From positions 4,666,995 to 4,730,994 of the forward strand of contig CAXIPT010000001.1 in the NCBI GenBank assembly GCA_964030475.1: a stretch of 64,000 nt of DNA, given 5' to 3'. This DNA comes from Tethya wilhelma. Taxonomy: Eukaryota; Porifera; Demospongiae; Tethyida; Tethyidae. Shown here one piece after another: positions 46,532-60,590 of this stretch (within the stretch, counting starts at the first letter, position 1; every line of letters starts with the position of its first letter). The notes beneath the pieces are model-generated. The model had not been told where the DNA came from and did not search any database. It saw only the letters and a program-made list of their open reading frames with translations. The position numbers and the translations under genes were made by a program.

Positions 46532-49500
46532 ATGGCCACTGTGTTGATGGTTGCTGAGAAGCCGTCTCTGGCTCGGTCACTAGCTGAAATCCTCTCCAAC
46601 AAGAAGTGTAATCGGAGGAAGTCCATGTGCAATGCCTGTGATGTGTATGAGTACTCGGGCGCCTTCCCAGCCGGTGGAGGAGGCACTGCAAAGTTCAAGA
46701 TGACCTCTGTGTGTGGACATGTGATGGGGCTAGACTTCCTGGCCAAATATAACAATTGGGACAAAGTTGATCCTGTAGGTAGATGCAGTCTAGTCCACTA
46801 TTGACCTTGCATGCACATGGACATGTATTGTGTATCAGTATGGTCAAATGTACACACATGTATGTATTGCATTAGATTGAGTTATTTGATGCTGAAACGG
46901 AAAAGAAGGAGTCAATTCCTAAGCTACGAATACCTGACTTTCTCAAGAGTGAGGTAAGAATCATGTGCACAATAAAATATACTGCTTCAATAAATCGTGT
47001 CTTCAACCCAGCCAGCCCCTCCATCATCTGGTGTGATATTAATTTCTTTTGTAGGGAAGGAGAGTTGACTATCTTGTCTTGTGGCTTGATTGTGACAAAG
47101 AAGGAGAAAACATCTGTTATGAGGTGAGACACCTGACTAGTTATGCAATCATACCGAGACCCCCCCCCCCCCTTCTCTCTCTCTGAAGTCTGACCCATGA
47201 GACTAATCATTCTGTATGTGTAGAAACATACTATATGTATTTCTCTCTGCTCAGGTGATAAATGAGGTGGAACCAGTGATGAGGAAAAGCCAGCAACAGG
47301 TAACAATTGTATTGTTTGAAAATTTTATGATGCTGACTCCATGGATTTTGATCCTCAGTTTCAGACCATCTTCAGAGCTCGGTTCTCATCAATCACTGAG
47401 TCAGCAATTTGGCAGGCATTCAGGTCACTGGGTTCACCCAACTGGAACGAGGCACGATCTGTGGATGCCCGGATGGACTTGGATCTCAGGATTGGCTGCT
47501 CATTCACAAGATTTCAAACCAGAACATTCCAGGTAGGCATTTAATTTTGACTATCTGCAATTTTGAATCCAAGAAACATATCTGTAATAATGTATGGTCT
47601 ACCAACAGGAGAAGTATACTGGGTTAAACAACAGTGTGATTTCATATGGCCCCTGTCAGACCCCAACCCTGGGATTCTGTGTTCAGAGGCACGATGAGAT
47701 ACAACAGTTCAAATCAGAGAAATACTGGAAGCTAGAAGCCAAGGTATACATATGTATAGACTACCCATAGCAGCCTTCAATCGATGGTACTGTGGCATGT
47801 ACACTATTTAGATCAAGCAATCTGGCTATGAGATCTCACTGGATTGGTGTCGTGAGGGGCTCTTTGACAACGAGGTAGCCCATCTCTTTCTGGTGTTAGT
47901 TCAAGGAGTTAAAGAGGCTAAAGTTTTGAGCGTGGCAGAGAAACCACGAACAAAGTCACCACCCCTTGCACTGCACACTGTGGAACTGCTGAGGACAGCT
48001 TCTTCAAAGCTACACATGGGTCCAAAACAGGCAATGGATACTGCTGAGAGGCTGTACACAGAGGTATCTGTGTGATAGCATATATAAACATTTGAATTCT
48101 ATAAAATGTGCTTTTTTCCAGGGTTACATCAGCTACCCTCGTACAGAGACCACCAAGTACTCTAAGGACTTTGATTTCAAGTCAATTTTATCAGAGCTTA
48201 AGAAACACTATGAATTTGGTGAATATGCTACCACACTGCTTCAGGAAGGGTACAAAGTTCGAAGGTAAAATCACAATATCCTTGTTTGTTTTTCTAGTGT
48301 GTATGTGATCTCCCCTTGAATAACTCCTCTCCTTCTGTTCCTTCTCTTCTGTGCAGCTCAGGGACTGATGTAGGGGACCACCCTCCCATCACTCCTATGC
48401 GCAGTGCCACTCGTGATCAGCTCAGAGATTCTGAGTGGAAACTGTATGACTTTGTCACAAGACACTTTCTTGCAACAGTAAGTCTAGTAATACGCTTAAT
48501 ATATAGGTTATTGTGCCTTCCCACATTGGCATAAATAAAGTGCTGAGCCTATAAATGAGGCTAGTTATCAACTGCCAAAAACATTGACATTAATCGTTGA
48601 CCAGCTGTTTTACACTCAATGCAGCTCTCTCCCGACTGCAAGTACAAGTTGACAGAATCAGAGTTCTCGATCGGTGAAGAGAGGTTCACGTGGTCTGGGT
48701 CAACGCCTGTCTCTCCTGGCTACACTGAGGTGTACAGCTGGCATGCTGTCCAAGGCAGTGAGAGCTCTGTCCAGTTCACTAAAGGACAGATATGGGAGGT
48801 CAAAAAGGTACAACTGTTAGAGTTTGTTCACAGAAACTTGATAGGATATAATGTCAAATAAATAATATTTTGATTGTGTACGTATTAGTTAGAAGTGGTG
48901 GAAAGGGAGACCTCACCTCCTGGCTACCTCACAGAGAGTGAATTGATCACACTCATGGAGAAGCATGGCATTGGAACGGTCTGTACATATACCTAGTACA
49001 GTTGGCTTTTTGCATTGTATAGAATTGTACGAATTGTTGTATACATTAGGATGCCAGCATTCCTGTGCACATAGAGAACATTTGCTCTCGTAACTATGTG
49101 ACGGTGGAGAGTGGGAGGAGACTTATCCCCACAAAGCTGGGCATTGTACTCATACACGGATATCAAAAGGTGTGGTGTTGTGTCATTACATGCCAACACA
49201 CACACACACACACACACACCTATATGGTTCGTTGTTCGGTTGTTGCGGTACATGCAGATTGACCCTGAGTTAGTCCTTCCAACCATGAGATCAGCCATTG
49301 AAGAACAGCTTAACCTCATCGCAAAGGGAAAGGTAGCTATATGTGTGTATGTGACCTTTCTCACCACTCTCTTTCCCAATCATTAGCATTTAACTACATA
49401 CAGTGTACATGTAGTTACACCATTCATTGTCTTTCAGATCGACTACGACAGTGTTCTTGATCACACACTGGACATTTTTCGTCGAAAGTTTGAATACTTT

Positions 49501-50702
49501 CGCACAAATATTGGTAAGATGGATGAACTGTTTGAAGCATCCTTCTCCTCCGTGGCCGAGTCAGGTCGGCCTCTCTCAAAGTGTGGCCTCTGTCGTCGCT
49601 ACATGAAGTTCATCGCCTCACGTCCTCAGAGACTCTACTGCATGAACTGCAATGAGACCTACAGCCTACCACAGCAGGGGAGCATCAAACTATACAAGGT
49701 CAGTGGAGACTGATTACTTCGTGACAATTCAGATGCAGTGCATGTGTGCATGTGAATGTGTATAGAATATACATTTCCTGTTGTCCTCCATTCTCCAGGA
49801 GTTAAAGTGTCCACTGGATGAGTTTGAGTTGCTTCTCTTTGTTTCCAACAATGGAAAGAAGGTACACAATTGTATTTCTATACATCTGTGTAGAATGCCA
49901 TAACCATACTGTACTGGTCTTCTTCCAATACACACAGTCGTATCTTCTCTGTCCCTACTGCTACAACAACCCACTCAAAGGCGTTCAAAAGGGAATGAAC
50001 TGCAGTCTCTGTCCTCACGAGTCCTGCATGTACTCAAAGCTTCAGAACACTGTTGAGAATTGCGAGGAGTGTGAGCATGGGGTCATGGTGTTGGAGCTCC
50101 ATTGGCAGACTGGTGGACCAGCACAGAAGTGGAAAATCTCATGCAACAGTCCAAAGTATGCACGTACCCATACATGGGCACACAATGCATGGAGCGGTGT
50201 CAGGAGACTGAAATACATAATCAGAATGTTTGGTAACTTTGGTTGATTTAGTGACATTGTAGTGGGGAAAATCAAATTACCGTGGCTTTCATTATGTACC
50301 CCTCCCCTGATTACCCTAATTACCGTCTCTGTAGGTGTCAGGTGTCCTATTCTTGCTTTCCTGGCAGTACAGAGGTCAATTGTACCAAGGAACAGTGTCT
50401 GGCATGTGGTGCTAACTTGCTCAAAGTCGACTTGACAAGAGTGAGTTTTGTTGCAACAAATCTTGATACAAGATGTAGTTGTCAACCATGATTGTTACAT
50501 GCTTGCATGCTTGCAGGTGTCAGGGGTCCCAAAAGAAGTGGCAGCTGACAACTATGTTGGCTGTTGGCAGTGTGATCCAGTGCTGTTTGAACTCGTGAGT
50601 ACAACACAGTCCGAGAGGAGGCACCACTCCGGGGGTCATAGGGGAAGGGGGCGGAGAAGGGGGAGGGGCAGAGGGAGAGGACGTGGGAGAGGACATCACT
50701 GA
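46532..50702 (+). CDS. TOP3B: DNA/RNA topoisomerase 3-beta
   Basis: Eighteen exons (46532..46774, 46876..46953, 47055..47123, 47255..47299, 47359..47532, 47609..47743, 47812..48063, 48122..48264, 48357..48477, 48625..48807, 48889..48978, 49050..49169, 49258..49332, 49438..49698, 49799..49861, 49938..50155, 50335..50440, 50517..50702) give 853 residues, against 862 in human. TOPRIM begins [18 protein letters not shown], with [11 protein letters not shown] for metal binding. The catalytic tyrosine is in [11 protein letters not shown] (near residue 337). Four Cys-pair zinc motifs follow (CGLC...CMNC, CPYC, CEEC, CLAC). The tail is Arg/Gly rich, as in vertebrate TOP3B, where the RGG box binds RNA and TDRD3. 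Intron 11 has a weak donor, GTCTGT. TOP3A is excluded by the C-terminal architecture. Confidence 0.96.
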
Positions 50703-50756
50703 CTACCAAACCAATGTAGATACATGATGTATACTAATGTTGCAAAATGGTCAGAC

Positions 50757-50762
50757 AATAAA
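50757..50762 (+). promoter_or_regulatory. Polyadenylation signal AATAAA for TOP3B
   Basis: A canonical hexamer 55 bp after the stop, within the 189-bp convergent spacer with GAS8. Confidence 0.65.
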
Positions 50763-50891
50763 TTAAATAATATTATATACGGCACAATGCTTGCGTAAAA
50801 GTTGTAATTCTGCAAGTACATTATTTCACAATCATAGTTGTAGAGTCTAGCGGTTATTATTAGTGACAATAGTAGGGAGCTAGGTGCATGG

Positions 50892-53245
50892 TTAGGATGG
50901 TGACACTACAAGTCCAGCAGGTCCCTGTCCAAGAGTTTGTCCAGCCACAGTACTCTTGAGAGGTTTGAAGCCAAGCTCTTCAGTTGGTACTCCAAAGGTT
51001 GCCAGCTTGGCTTCATATGTCTTGATCAGGTCATTGTGAGCCTGGGAGAGATGAGGACACAGTGGCTTTAATCCCCCCATATCCAGAACCTCATGCAATG
51101 CAGTACATACCTTGCACACTCTTGCCAATTCATATTGAAGGTCCCTAATAGCACTGTTTTTAGAGTCTAGTACATCCTATTGCACACAAACAGCAGTTGA
51201 TTTGAAATTAGAGATGATCATGAAATAGTAAGGAATGATTTCTTTGCTCACCTCCAGCTTCCTTGTGACCATGGTTAGTGCAGATGGGTCGAGATTTGAT
51301 GCTGACAGAACTTCGTTTAGTTGTGCTTCCTGTAATAATTGTTCATGCATATGACCATTGAGATGTGATGATTTTGTGTGTCAACTGCGTTAACTAGCAT
51401 ACCTTCTTTTCCAGTGTATCTGCAAGAGCAGTAAGCTTCTTTTCCAGGAGGAGGTTTTTAAAGCCACTCTTTTGCTGTACTTCGTGAATAGCCTTCACAA
51501 ATCTACTGTACAGGTCATCACGCTCCTTCTGAATCTGTAAGTTAGCACATTCCATAATAGTAATGCCCATATAGCTGTGCATTGCACAACAGCTCTACCG
51601 TACCTGTGCAAATCTCTGTTCAAGGACCTCATGTTCCCATCTCAGACTCTTTAATTCTGATTCCTGAACTTTGAGCCTCGCTTTAGCATTCTACGTGTGA
51701 GAAAAACTACCTTGTTAACACTTACAACAGAGCTAGACTACAAATCGCCGTTGAATGTACTCAACTTACAGCTAGTGAGACTTTGTCCCTCTCATAGTTG
51801 GCTAGCTGCCTCTGAAGCTCTGCCACCTCTTCCCTGGCCTTCTGCAGGGGCTCCTGAAGTCTCCTGTTCTCAGCTTGTGTCTCTGCCAGTTGCTTCTCCA
51901 GCCTTTCTTGGTCCTTCTTCATTTTTTCTACTTGTTCCTACAAACCCGAGTAGAACAGCACTATATTAGTCGAATGTGTACAAATCTGCTGGTATACATA
52001 CCTTGAGGGAATTGATGAGAGCTAGGTTGTTGAGGGTGATGTCGTTATAGTAATTCTTGATGTCACTAAATGCTTTCTCGTGATTCTTCATCAGATCATT
52101 AATCTGCCCATTCTTACGCTGAGTGGTTCAATGGAATGGAGTATTTTTCACTCCTATTGTGTAAATTGTTGCTAATGGTCATACCTCTTCAATCTCGTGG
52201 ATCTCTGTTCTTCTACGCAGCTCTAGCTCATCCCTCAGTCTCTGCATTTTAGTTTCATGTTTCGCTTGAAGCTCTGTTTGAAATGGAAAAAATAATGTTA
52301 GCTGGGGTATCAGCCTGTATTCTTCATGTTGTGTGTAACACCTATACCTGTGGCTAATCGTTCAAAGTCTTCCCTTGCTTTAGTGATTTCTTTATCATGT
52401 TCCTGTTGTTCAGTGCAAGCAGTGGCTCAATGACTGCAATGTGTACAATGAGGCTAATCAGTCATACCATTTTCAGAGATTTGACCACCTCCTGTTGTGC
52501 TAGCTCCATTTCCTTCAACTCAACCTGTAGTGCATGAGATAGAATGGTGTTCACTATTATAACGAGAAGTGGTTTCAAACAAACAAACCTTCAATGATCT
52601 CTTTTCCTGGTTGAATTCTCCCTCTCTCTCTTGATGCTGACTCTGTTCAAGAGTGACTGCCACTGTGCCATCTCTCTTAAGCTCAGTGATGTTGTTCTGG
52701 TGCTCATAGAGAAGATGCTTCACCTTCTGTTTGTACACCTGTTTGTGTCATGGGAGTATACAAATCAAGTTTATGAAATGCAAACACCCACAGTGTCCAT
52801 TACAAACCTTGATTTCCACTTGATGTCTCTCCTCAGCATCCTCAAGCTCTCTCTCCTTGTTTCTAATGGAGGATCTGGCCTCTTCAAGTTGACGTTTTGA
52901 AATGTCCCAGAATGTGTTGACTTTGTCTCGTTCAAGTTGAAAGAAATTCCTCTCCTCTCTCTCTCGATCTAACTCATCACGCAGCCTAACCACATGCTCT
53001 TCAAGCTATGATTGAAAGTACATATCTACGTAATGCGAAACATCTTTCAGTACTTTCTCACTTGTTCTTTGGTCATGTCTTCAGTGGAGATGCCATCAAT
53101 GACAGCGGTTGCTTTGGCTGCCTTCCCCTTCCCCTTCCCCTTGCCTTTCCCTTTACCCTTGCCTTTCTTCTTACCTTTAGGCTGCGAAAATTCCAATATT
53201 TACTACACATAAAATACGTACATCAGTAGCTGGTGTGCTTACCAT
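50892..53245 (-). CDS. GAS8: Dynein regulatory complex subunit 4 (GAS8)
   Basis: Fourteen exons on the minus strand: 53245..53243, 53181..53062, 53005..52808, 52738..52589, 52524..52468, 52402..52348, 52273..52185, 52118..52002, 51937..51770, 51690..51604, 51534..51403, 51329..51252, 51176..51111 and 51041..50892. They give 489 residues (human 478). It has a Lys/Gly-rich N terminus then near-continuous coiled coil with hallmark stretches [68 protein letters not shown] and [19 protein letters not shown], ending [19 protein letters not shown]8/DRC4 is a core nexin-dynein regulatory complex protein of motile 9+2 cilia, so the organism has motile cilia or flagella. The first coding exon holds only the ATG. 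Confidence 0.97.
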
Positions 53246-53430
53246 TTTCCTCTGTCATGTAAAATATTTTGTATGCACGATGTTTGTTTGTCATAGTAAC
53301 TGTCCTCCACGTGAATGTCACGTGTAAGGAATTCCCCTTGAAGAAAATTAAGAACCCCAAGCTCAAGTCAACAAGGAAAGCTAGATAAACCGCACAGAAT
53401 TTTCCTAAAAATTTGGCAGTGTTCTTCGAT

Positions 53431-55705
53431 ATGAGTAGCCAGGCCAGTCGTGAGAGTATTCTTAAGGAGATCAAATCCATCAGAGTTGGCAAAGAGCAGC
53501 AACTCCGTCAAGTCCATGTCCCTGAGAATGCCTACAAAATGGCCCGTGATTTCTTGAAGCGGGCACCAAATTTCTATCCTGATCACCAGCCCATCCGGTT
53601 CAAAAAGCTTTATTCCCTGTCAGAGGGTGACACCATCTATACTCTACTGATAAGAGATGCTGGAAACACTCCTCTTAGTGGAGCCAAAGACAAGATCGTG
53701 GATTGGAAGGCCGCAGTGAATGCTTTCACTCGATATGCACTCAATTTGCTATTGGCTCCTAATCGACCAGAGTTTTTGAGAATGAAGGTGCATGTGATGT
53801 GTTTATCTTTCAGTTTACTGTAAATACATGTTCATAGTGTTTAATACTCACTCTGTGGACACACACACACATGAGTAAACATAATGATTACAGTACTCGT
53901 ACTTCACTACATGACTATGATTTACCATAACTCTTTACCCTTATCAGCTCTCTACTTCCTTCTATATCTACCAAGTTGCCAAAAAGCTCAAAGAAGCTGA
54001 GAAGATCTTGGTTTGCATGGGTTATGTATGCTCTGCTGAGCCATATGAAGTCCAAGAGTACAAGTATGCTGGAGATGTCAAGACTGAACATATTGCTGAA
54101 GTGTTGGCTGATTTGGTGATCCTCCACAGTGAGCTGGATCTGATACAGGGCATAGTACATGGTGCAATTAATGAGAAATATGTCAATGTTCAATTGTGTG
54201 ATATTCTCGCAGCACGAGCTCGTACTCACGAGGATTTGGGGGCTGCTTTGCAATCATCAGCCAGTGAAGCACACAGGCGAATGTATGCAAGAGTTCAATC
54301 AGAATTACATCACTCGCCTCAACTGCACCGCGCAGGATTACGTCAATCACCTCAATTTCGGCAGGCACAGCATGCTGCTACTGTTCCACAGTGTTTTGAA
54401 AGTGGACAGCAGTATCATCAAACCACTGGGCCAGCAGCGTACTACAGACCTCAAAATCAGTGGAGTCAAAGTTCAAGTCCATCAATGCAGAGAGGGACCC
54501 AGAATATATCACCAATTTATTCCAACGCAGAGGCTCTATATCAACAAGGATCACAAAACAACCTTGGTGTTCAAGCTCAAACTGTCCCTCAACAGCATGT
54601 TCATCAGAATGTGTACCACAATATTCCACTTACTGGTGCACAAAGTACAAATTGTGCATCTCCAAATTTATCTCAGCAGGATCAGTTAGTAAATCGCGAT
54701 TTGAAGCCACAGTATGCAATAGATGGCAAAGAGTTAAACAAGGCTATTCCAAAGCAACCCAACAATATAAGTGCACCTGGTGCATCTTCTAAAGATCCAT
54801 ACAACTATTACAAGGGCAAGGTTGACGTTGAGCGAAGACCTCATGCTGATTCCAAGCCTCCAGACCCTATGGATCTACCTGACCCTGTGTTTGATGGCAA
54901 TAAACCACCACCACCACCCGTGGAACCATATCTTAGTCTTATGGTAGATCCTCGTTCAGTGCAATCAGACTTGAGTGGACCAAACCTGGATAGTATGTTG
55001 TCCGGTGGGAGATCTTTCGTCAATGATTTCCAGCAAGGAGGACCTGGTTACAATGATGAGAATTTCCAAACACCACAAGAGAAACACCCTTCGCCTGCAA
55101 GTGGATCCCAGAGCAGCACTCACCATCCTTATTGTAATGTTGCAATTCCTTCCGACCCTACAGTAGATCCCCAGCCAACTGTGCATGATAATGAATTAAA
55201 TTCCCAAGAGGGGGAAACGAGAAAGGGTATTTCCAGTCCCAAATGTGAGAAAAAACCTAAACCAGTACCTCGTCATAATATTGGTAGTGGACACCCTACT
55301 TCAGACACAAAACCTATTGAAATATCTCATGATCATGCACAGACAGTTTCTGGAACATCAGTGAAATTTAGCGGTGGTGACCAAAGTGATAAGACTGAGC
55401 TCTCGAAGCCACACTCAAGCCCACATCCTAGTCTGGAGCATGACTCTGCACCACCTAGCTTTGGAGCTGAGCATGGACAACCTGACTCAGGCCCTCAGAG
55501 TAATGAAGAACCTTCTACACCATCAGCAGATACAAAATCAACAGACAACAAAGCTTTATTCCAAGGAAGGGATCGAAGTAACGCTATTTCTAAATCTGAT
55601 CAAGATTGGGTTTGTGGGTATTGCACCAACTATAACTCTGGAGCAACACTGTTATGTGAAATATGTGGAAGTTCCCGTCTAATTAAAAAAGAAACTCAAG
55701 TGTAG
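53431..55705 (+). CDS. SPATA2/Tamozhennic-like PUB-domain protein with RanBP2-type zinc finger
   Basis: Exons 53431..53787 and 53948..55705 give 704 residues. The N-terminal about 210 residues resemble the PUB-type domain of SPATA2: PIRFKKLYSL, NAFTRYALNLLLAP, LKEAEKILVCMGY and a later helical segment AEVLADLVILHSELDLI align in order with its FYRFRLIQFYEV, GAFSMLETVGINLFLYP, DIRAILSCMGY. A long Gln/Pro/Ser-rich disordered region follows. The C terminus holds one RanBP2-type finger, W673-x-C675-x2-C678-x3-N682-x6-C689-x2-C692, a perfect consensus. SPATA2 links CYLD to the LUBAC ligase; fly Tamo carries both a PUB domain and a RanBP2 finger. Homology to SPATA2 is moderate and the role in ubiquitin signalling is inferred. 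It is head-to-head with GAS8, 185 bp between starts. Confidence 0.68.
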
Positions 55706-55788
55706 ATAGATATCCCTGTAATTCTAAATAGTGCCCACCACAAACAGTACCGTTCGTCACAATAATCTTTCATGTTTATAATTGTTTA

Positions 55789-55794
55789 AATAAA
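55789..55794 (+). promoter_or_regulatory. Polyadenylation signal AATAAA for the SPATA2-like gene
   Basis: A canonical hexamer 83 bp after the stop codon. Confidence 0.6.
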
Positions 55795-56042
55795 CATCAT
55801 GCACATTAAAAATATTAATGTGTATGCTACCAAATTAATATATTATTACATTGTGTTCACAAACAGCACATAAATCCAACACAGAGTGTACAGGCAGCTA
55901 ACACAAATGAAGATGGTGAGCAAAAAAAAAAGCCAACTGAAAAGCTCGTGATCATGCATGAACATAAAATCGTACACAACAATAGATGTATTAGAAATGC
56001 AAAAAGACAACAACTTGATATAACACGACAAATATAATATTC

Positions 56043-56048
56043 TTTATT
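56043..56048 (-). promoter_or_regulatory. Polyadenylation signal AATAAA for Rap2
   Basis: A canonical hexamer on the minus strand, about 45 bp after the stop codon. Confidence 0.6.
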
Positions 56049-56090
56049 ACAATAGATAATATAATTATTATAAAACTAGAGTGGGTCATC

Positions 56091-56633
56091 TTATAACACT
56101 GTACAACAGCATCCACTTGATTTCTTGGCACTCCTTTTACAGATTTCTCGAACAATCTCTGCAAACATATCATGTACATTGTAATTTGTCTTCGCTGAGG
56201 TCTCGAAAAAGGGACAGCCCCACTCCTGTGCTAACTGTTGCCCATCTCTAGAGGGTACACTTCGTTCTGACTCCATGTCACACTTGTTTCCTACGAGCAC
56301 AATAGGCGATGACGTAATACCCTTAACACGCTGGATCTGATCTCTTAGAGGTTGAATATCAATGAACGTTTGTGCATTGATGATGGAGTACACTAGCAGA
56401 AACCCTTGGCCGTTCTTGATGTAGAGATCTCTCATTGATGCAAACTGCTCTGTGCCGGCTGTGTCTAGGATCTCAAGAACTGCTGGTGCTCCATCTATGT
56501 CTATCTCTTTTCTATAAAAGTCCTCTATTGTCGGGTCATACTTTTCAACAAACGTGTTTGACACAAACTGGACGGTGAGTGCACTCTTCCCCACACCCCC
56601 TGAACCCAGCACGACGACTTTATACTCCCTCAT
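56091..56633 (-). CDS. RAP2: Ras-related small GTPase Rap2
   Basis: A single coding exon of 180 residues. It starts [19 protein letters not shown] and shows switch [15 protein letters not shown], switch [10 protein letters not shown] with the Rap-specific threonine at position 61, NKCD for guanine and ETSAK. Phe at position 39 (EDFYRK) marks Rap2; Rap1 has Ser there. The C terminus CCCTVL is a CaaX box ending in Leu, predicting geranylgeranylation, with adjacent cysteines for palmitoylation. Rap2 acts at the plasma membrane and on endosomes in adhesion and in signalling to MAP4K/TNIK-type kinases. The 5' UTR appears to contain a long intron. Confidence 0.95.
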   Translation of the reverse strand: MREYKVVVLGSGGVGKSALTVQFVSNTFVEKYDPTIEDFYRKEIDIDGAPAVLEILDTAGTEQFASMRDLYIKNGQGFLLVYSIINAQTFIDIQPLRDQIQRVKGITSSPIVLVGNKCDMESERSVPSRDGQQLAQEWGCPFFETSAKTNYNVHDMFAEIVREICKRSAKKSSGCCCTVL

Positions 56634-57660
56634 GAGCGTGGACTATCTCTCTAATGCAGGGAAAGGCCAATGAAGGTAAGGTTAAAATGCTGGTGATGGA
56701 AGTCCTTAGCACCAACAGGAATCTGTGGGGGCCTACAGAGAAAATGTATACAAATCAGTATTGGAATGCACCAACAATTATTATACATAGCAATTAACTT
56801 GTGTCACTATGGTGGTGAATATAAGCTAAGCATTCAGACAATGTTCAACCCTTACACAAGTGTACATGACACATCAGTACATCTGAGAGTGCTAAACTTG
56901 TTTCAAGAATGTGTATGATCTCTGTGGAAGTCATACAAACAAAGAAAACCTCAAAACTCGAATTGTGAAATGTATTGGCGGAGCTTCTTAGCTGATTCCA
57001 CAACCATAGCTATACCAATAACTTTATAACAGCTCACACAGAGCAGTCTCTTTCAAACACACTAGCCACACATAGCACGCTCTATACAGTGACACGTACA
57101 CACACTCCCACCTCATCAAAACATAAATAGGTAAGACATTCATAACCTCCAAGCCCTCTAGAATACCAACACATACTTCTCACACACAACAAATTTCAAA
57201 TGATGCTTTGAGCATGAGAGAACAAGTCACCCATCACGCGCACAGAAAGGACCCCACCAAGACAAATAAATGTAGCCTGCTAAACAAAATAATTCTTGAT
57301 GCCTCTGATATCCACACACTTTTGTGAGCGTGCACACACATCACACCGTTGTACGATGATTCAGTTCTCTACACACATTTAGATTAGAGTTCTCTCTATC
57401 ATGTGCACTTCTGTAGTCTAGCTGATGTAGCTACCCAACCGGTACGGAATTCAAAACAAAGCACACAGTTTCATAAGAGCACTGGTTGTTTCTACTCTTT
57501 TAACAGTGTGTTCTTTTGAAAAGACATGCTTACCTCTTACGATATGTGACGCTAGCCAATTGCCAATGTTCTCACTACTTGGTTCAATGGTCCCTCTTGC
57601 TCTTTTGGTTCGCCAATCCAAAAATTATGATTAGTGCACTTCCGCCATGTTGAATTCCTC
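56634..57660 (-). promoter_or_regulatory. Putative Rap2 5' UTR intron, first exon and YY1-like promoter element
   Basis: On the minus strand GAG followed by GTAAGC near 57535 is a strong donor, and TGCATTAG just before the start exon is a plausible acceptor near 56655. The upstream exon region contains CCGCCATGTTG (57642-57652, plus strand), a full match to the YY1 consensus CCGCCATNTTG, and CCAAT-like CGCCAATCC nearby. No coding sequence is recognisable in this 1-kb stretch. Confidence 0.5.
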
Positions 57661-57877
57661 CAAGGGTGTGCAAAAAATAGTCACCTTCCGTTCTATAAAT
57701 AGACTAAGGGTGTGGCAACATCGCATATTCCCGTATATTCATCCGTAAAATTTTGCAAGCGCAGCAACAACAGTTTACACAAAACCATAATAGTAAACCG
57801 TCAGAGTATTACACAAAACACACAAAGGATGTTGTGCAATAATGATCAAAAGTCATCTGACAACTAAGATGAGTCTT

Positions 57878-59123
<1,246 letters not shown>

Positions 59124-59310
59124 CTTCTTCTCTCAGGAGTCGTTAAAATCGAGACCTTCAAGCGATGGCTTTTATGTCTCGCGAAAACTAGGCAAAAAGG
59201 AAGATTGCACAACACGTGCGCAATTTGTACGCATGCGCGTTAGGGAAATGATGGGCGTTATCTAGGACTCAGAGCAGAGCAACAGTACTTTTCCAGTTTC
59301 AGGAGTTGCA

Positions 59311-60238
59311 ATGGTTGTAAGTACTATTTGAATGTATATGTCCAAGACTCTTGTTAATGGTTTATCTTTCTTGTGTTCAGATTAAAGAAAGAAGAAAAGG
59401 AAAGAAGGAAATCCACAAAAACAATCTAGAGACACTGAAATTTTACCTATATTTTTCTGTGATTGGATCGGTATGTCCTTCATGGTTGGTTTAGGTTTCC
59501 ATGTTATCATCATTAACAGAGGAGGGTTGTACAGGCCTGAGGCCTATATCCAGCCCTCATTGCATTGATCTGTGTGCCAAGTGTATTAGTTTTATCCTCA
59601 TGATTAATTTTGTTGGATGATGTTCCTACATACAGGCAATCCAGTTGGGCCATCTTTCACTTTTCTATTTGTTTTCTAGCAGTTTCTCATGGTGGAATAT
59701 TGTAAGCTAATTTTATTTTGACTAGTCCTGAACACTTAACCAAAAGTGTAATGACTATTTCCAGGTTTTCTTATTGTTTGCTGTGGTAGTTCACTTGCTC
59801 TCTCAAAAACTCCTTCGTTACCTGTCAACACCTTTGCTTGGACCGAATGGAGAGCTACTGGAGGCTGGGGGTGACCTCTCTGAGTCTTATTTCTCAGAGT
59901 AAGTCTGCAGATGCTATATTATCATAAAAGTAGCAATGTTGATTTTATTCATGCTACTACAGATATGCCATTGACATCATAATCCTAACATCAGGCTTGC
60001 AAGTGCTCTCTGCTATCAGCAACTATGTATGGTTGTTGTGGTTGGCGGTAAGTCCTGCACAAATTTAATAATACCCCCCAAGAACTCACATTCTTCTTTC
60101 CAGGCACCAAGTTATATAGTGTACAAGCTCTGGGTGTCACTCATTTGGCCATGGATAAAGTCGGGACCACCAGAGGGTAGCAGTGGGGGAGATAAGAAAG
60201 AAGGAAAGAGACAAAAGCAAAAATTTAGGAGAATGTGA
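59311..60238 (+). CDS. TMEM208: Transmembrane protein 208 (SND3-like)
   Basis: Exons 59311..59316, 59381..59470, 59636..59701, 59765..59898, 59963..60047 and 60104..60238 give 171 residues (human 173). The first coding exon is only six bases (Met-Val). Visible family features are KERRKGKKEIHKNNLETLKF, matching the conserved NRETLKFY start, hydrophobic segments, an acidic GGDLSES loop, ILTSGLQVLSAISNYVWLLW, LAAPSYIVYKLWV and a basic tail KRQKQKFRRM. TMEM208 is an ER membrane protein of the SRP-independent (SND) targeting route. All introns are GT/AG. Confidence 0.93.
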
Positions 60239-60590
60239 CATCACTGTCTTTTGGTATTGTGTGTCAGGGTTTTACATGTTGTCATAATAATAATTATTAT
60301 ATTATAATTATTACCATTACAAAAAGAGCAATACATAGAGAACAATCAAACATCACAAGTACATGGGAAAGACTATTATTTAATTTAATTATTGTGCATG
60401 TGAGTGTATCCAGACATACACATTGATTTTAATGAATTGGCCTCCATAATAATTAAAATAAAATTAATGATTGTGTTACAGGAAATCTGATTTGTAAAAT
60501 TAATTGGAAACAATTCAACTACAGTACATGTGACTTGCATGTACCAATGGTGGAAATGAAAACATGCAGCTATAGACGTACATACACGCA

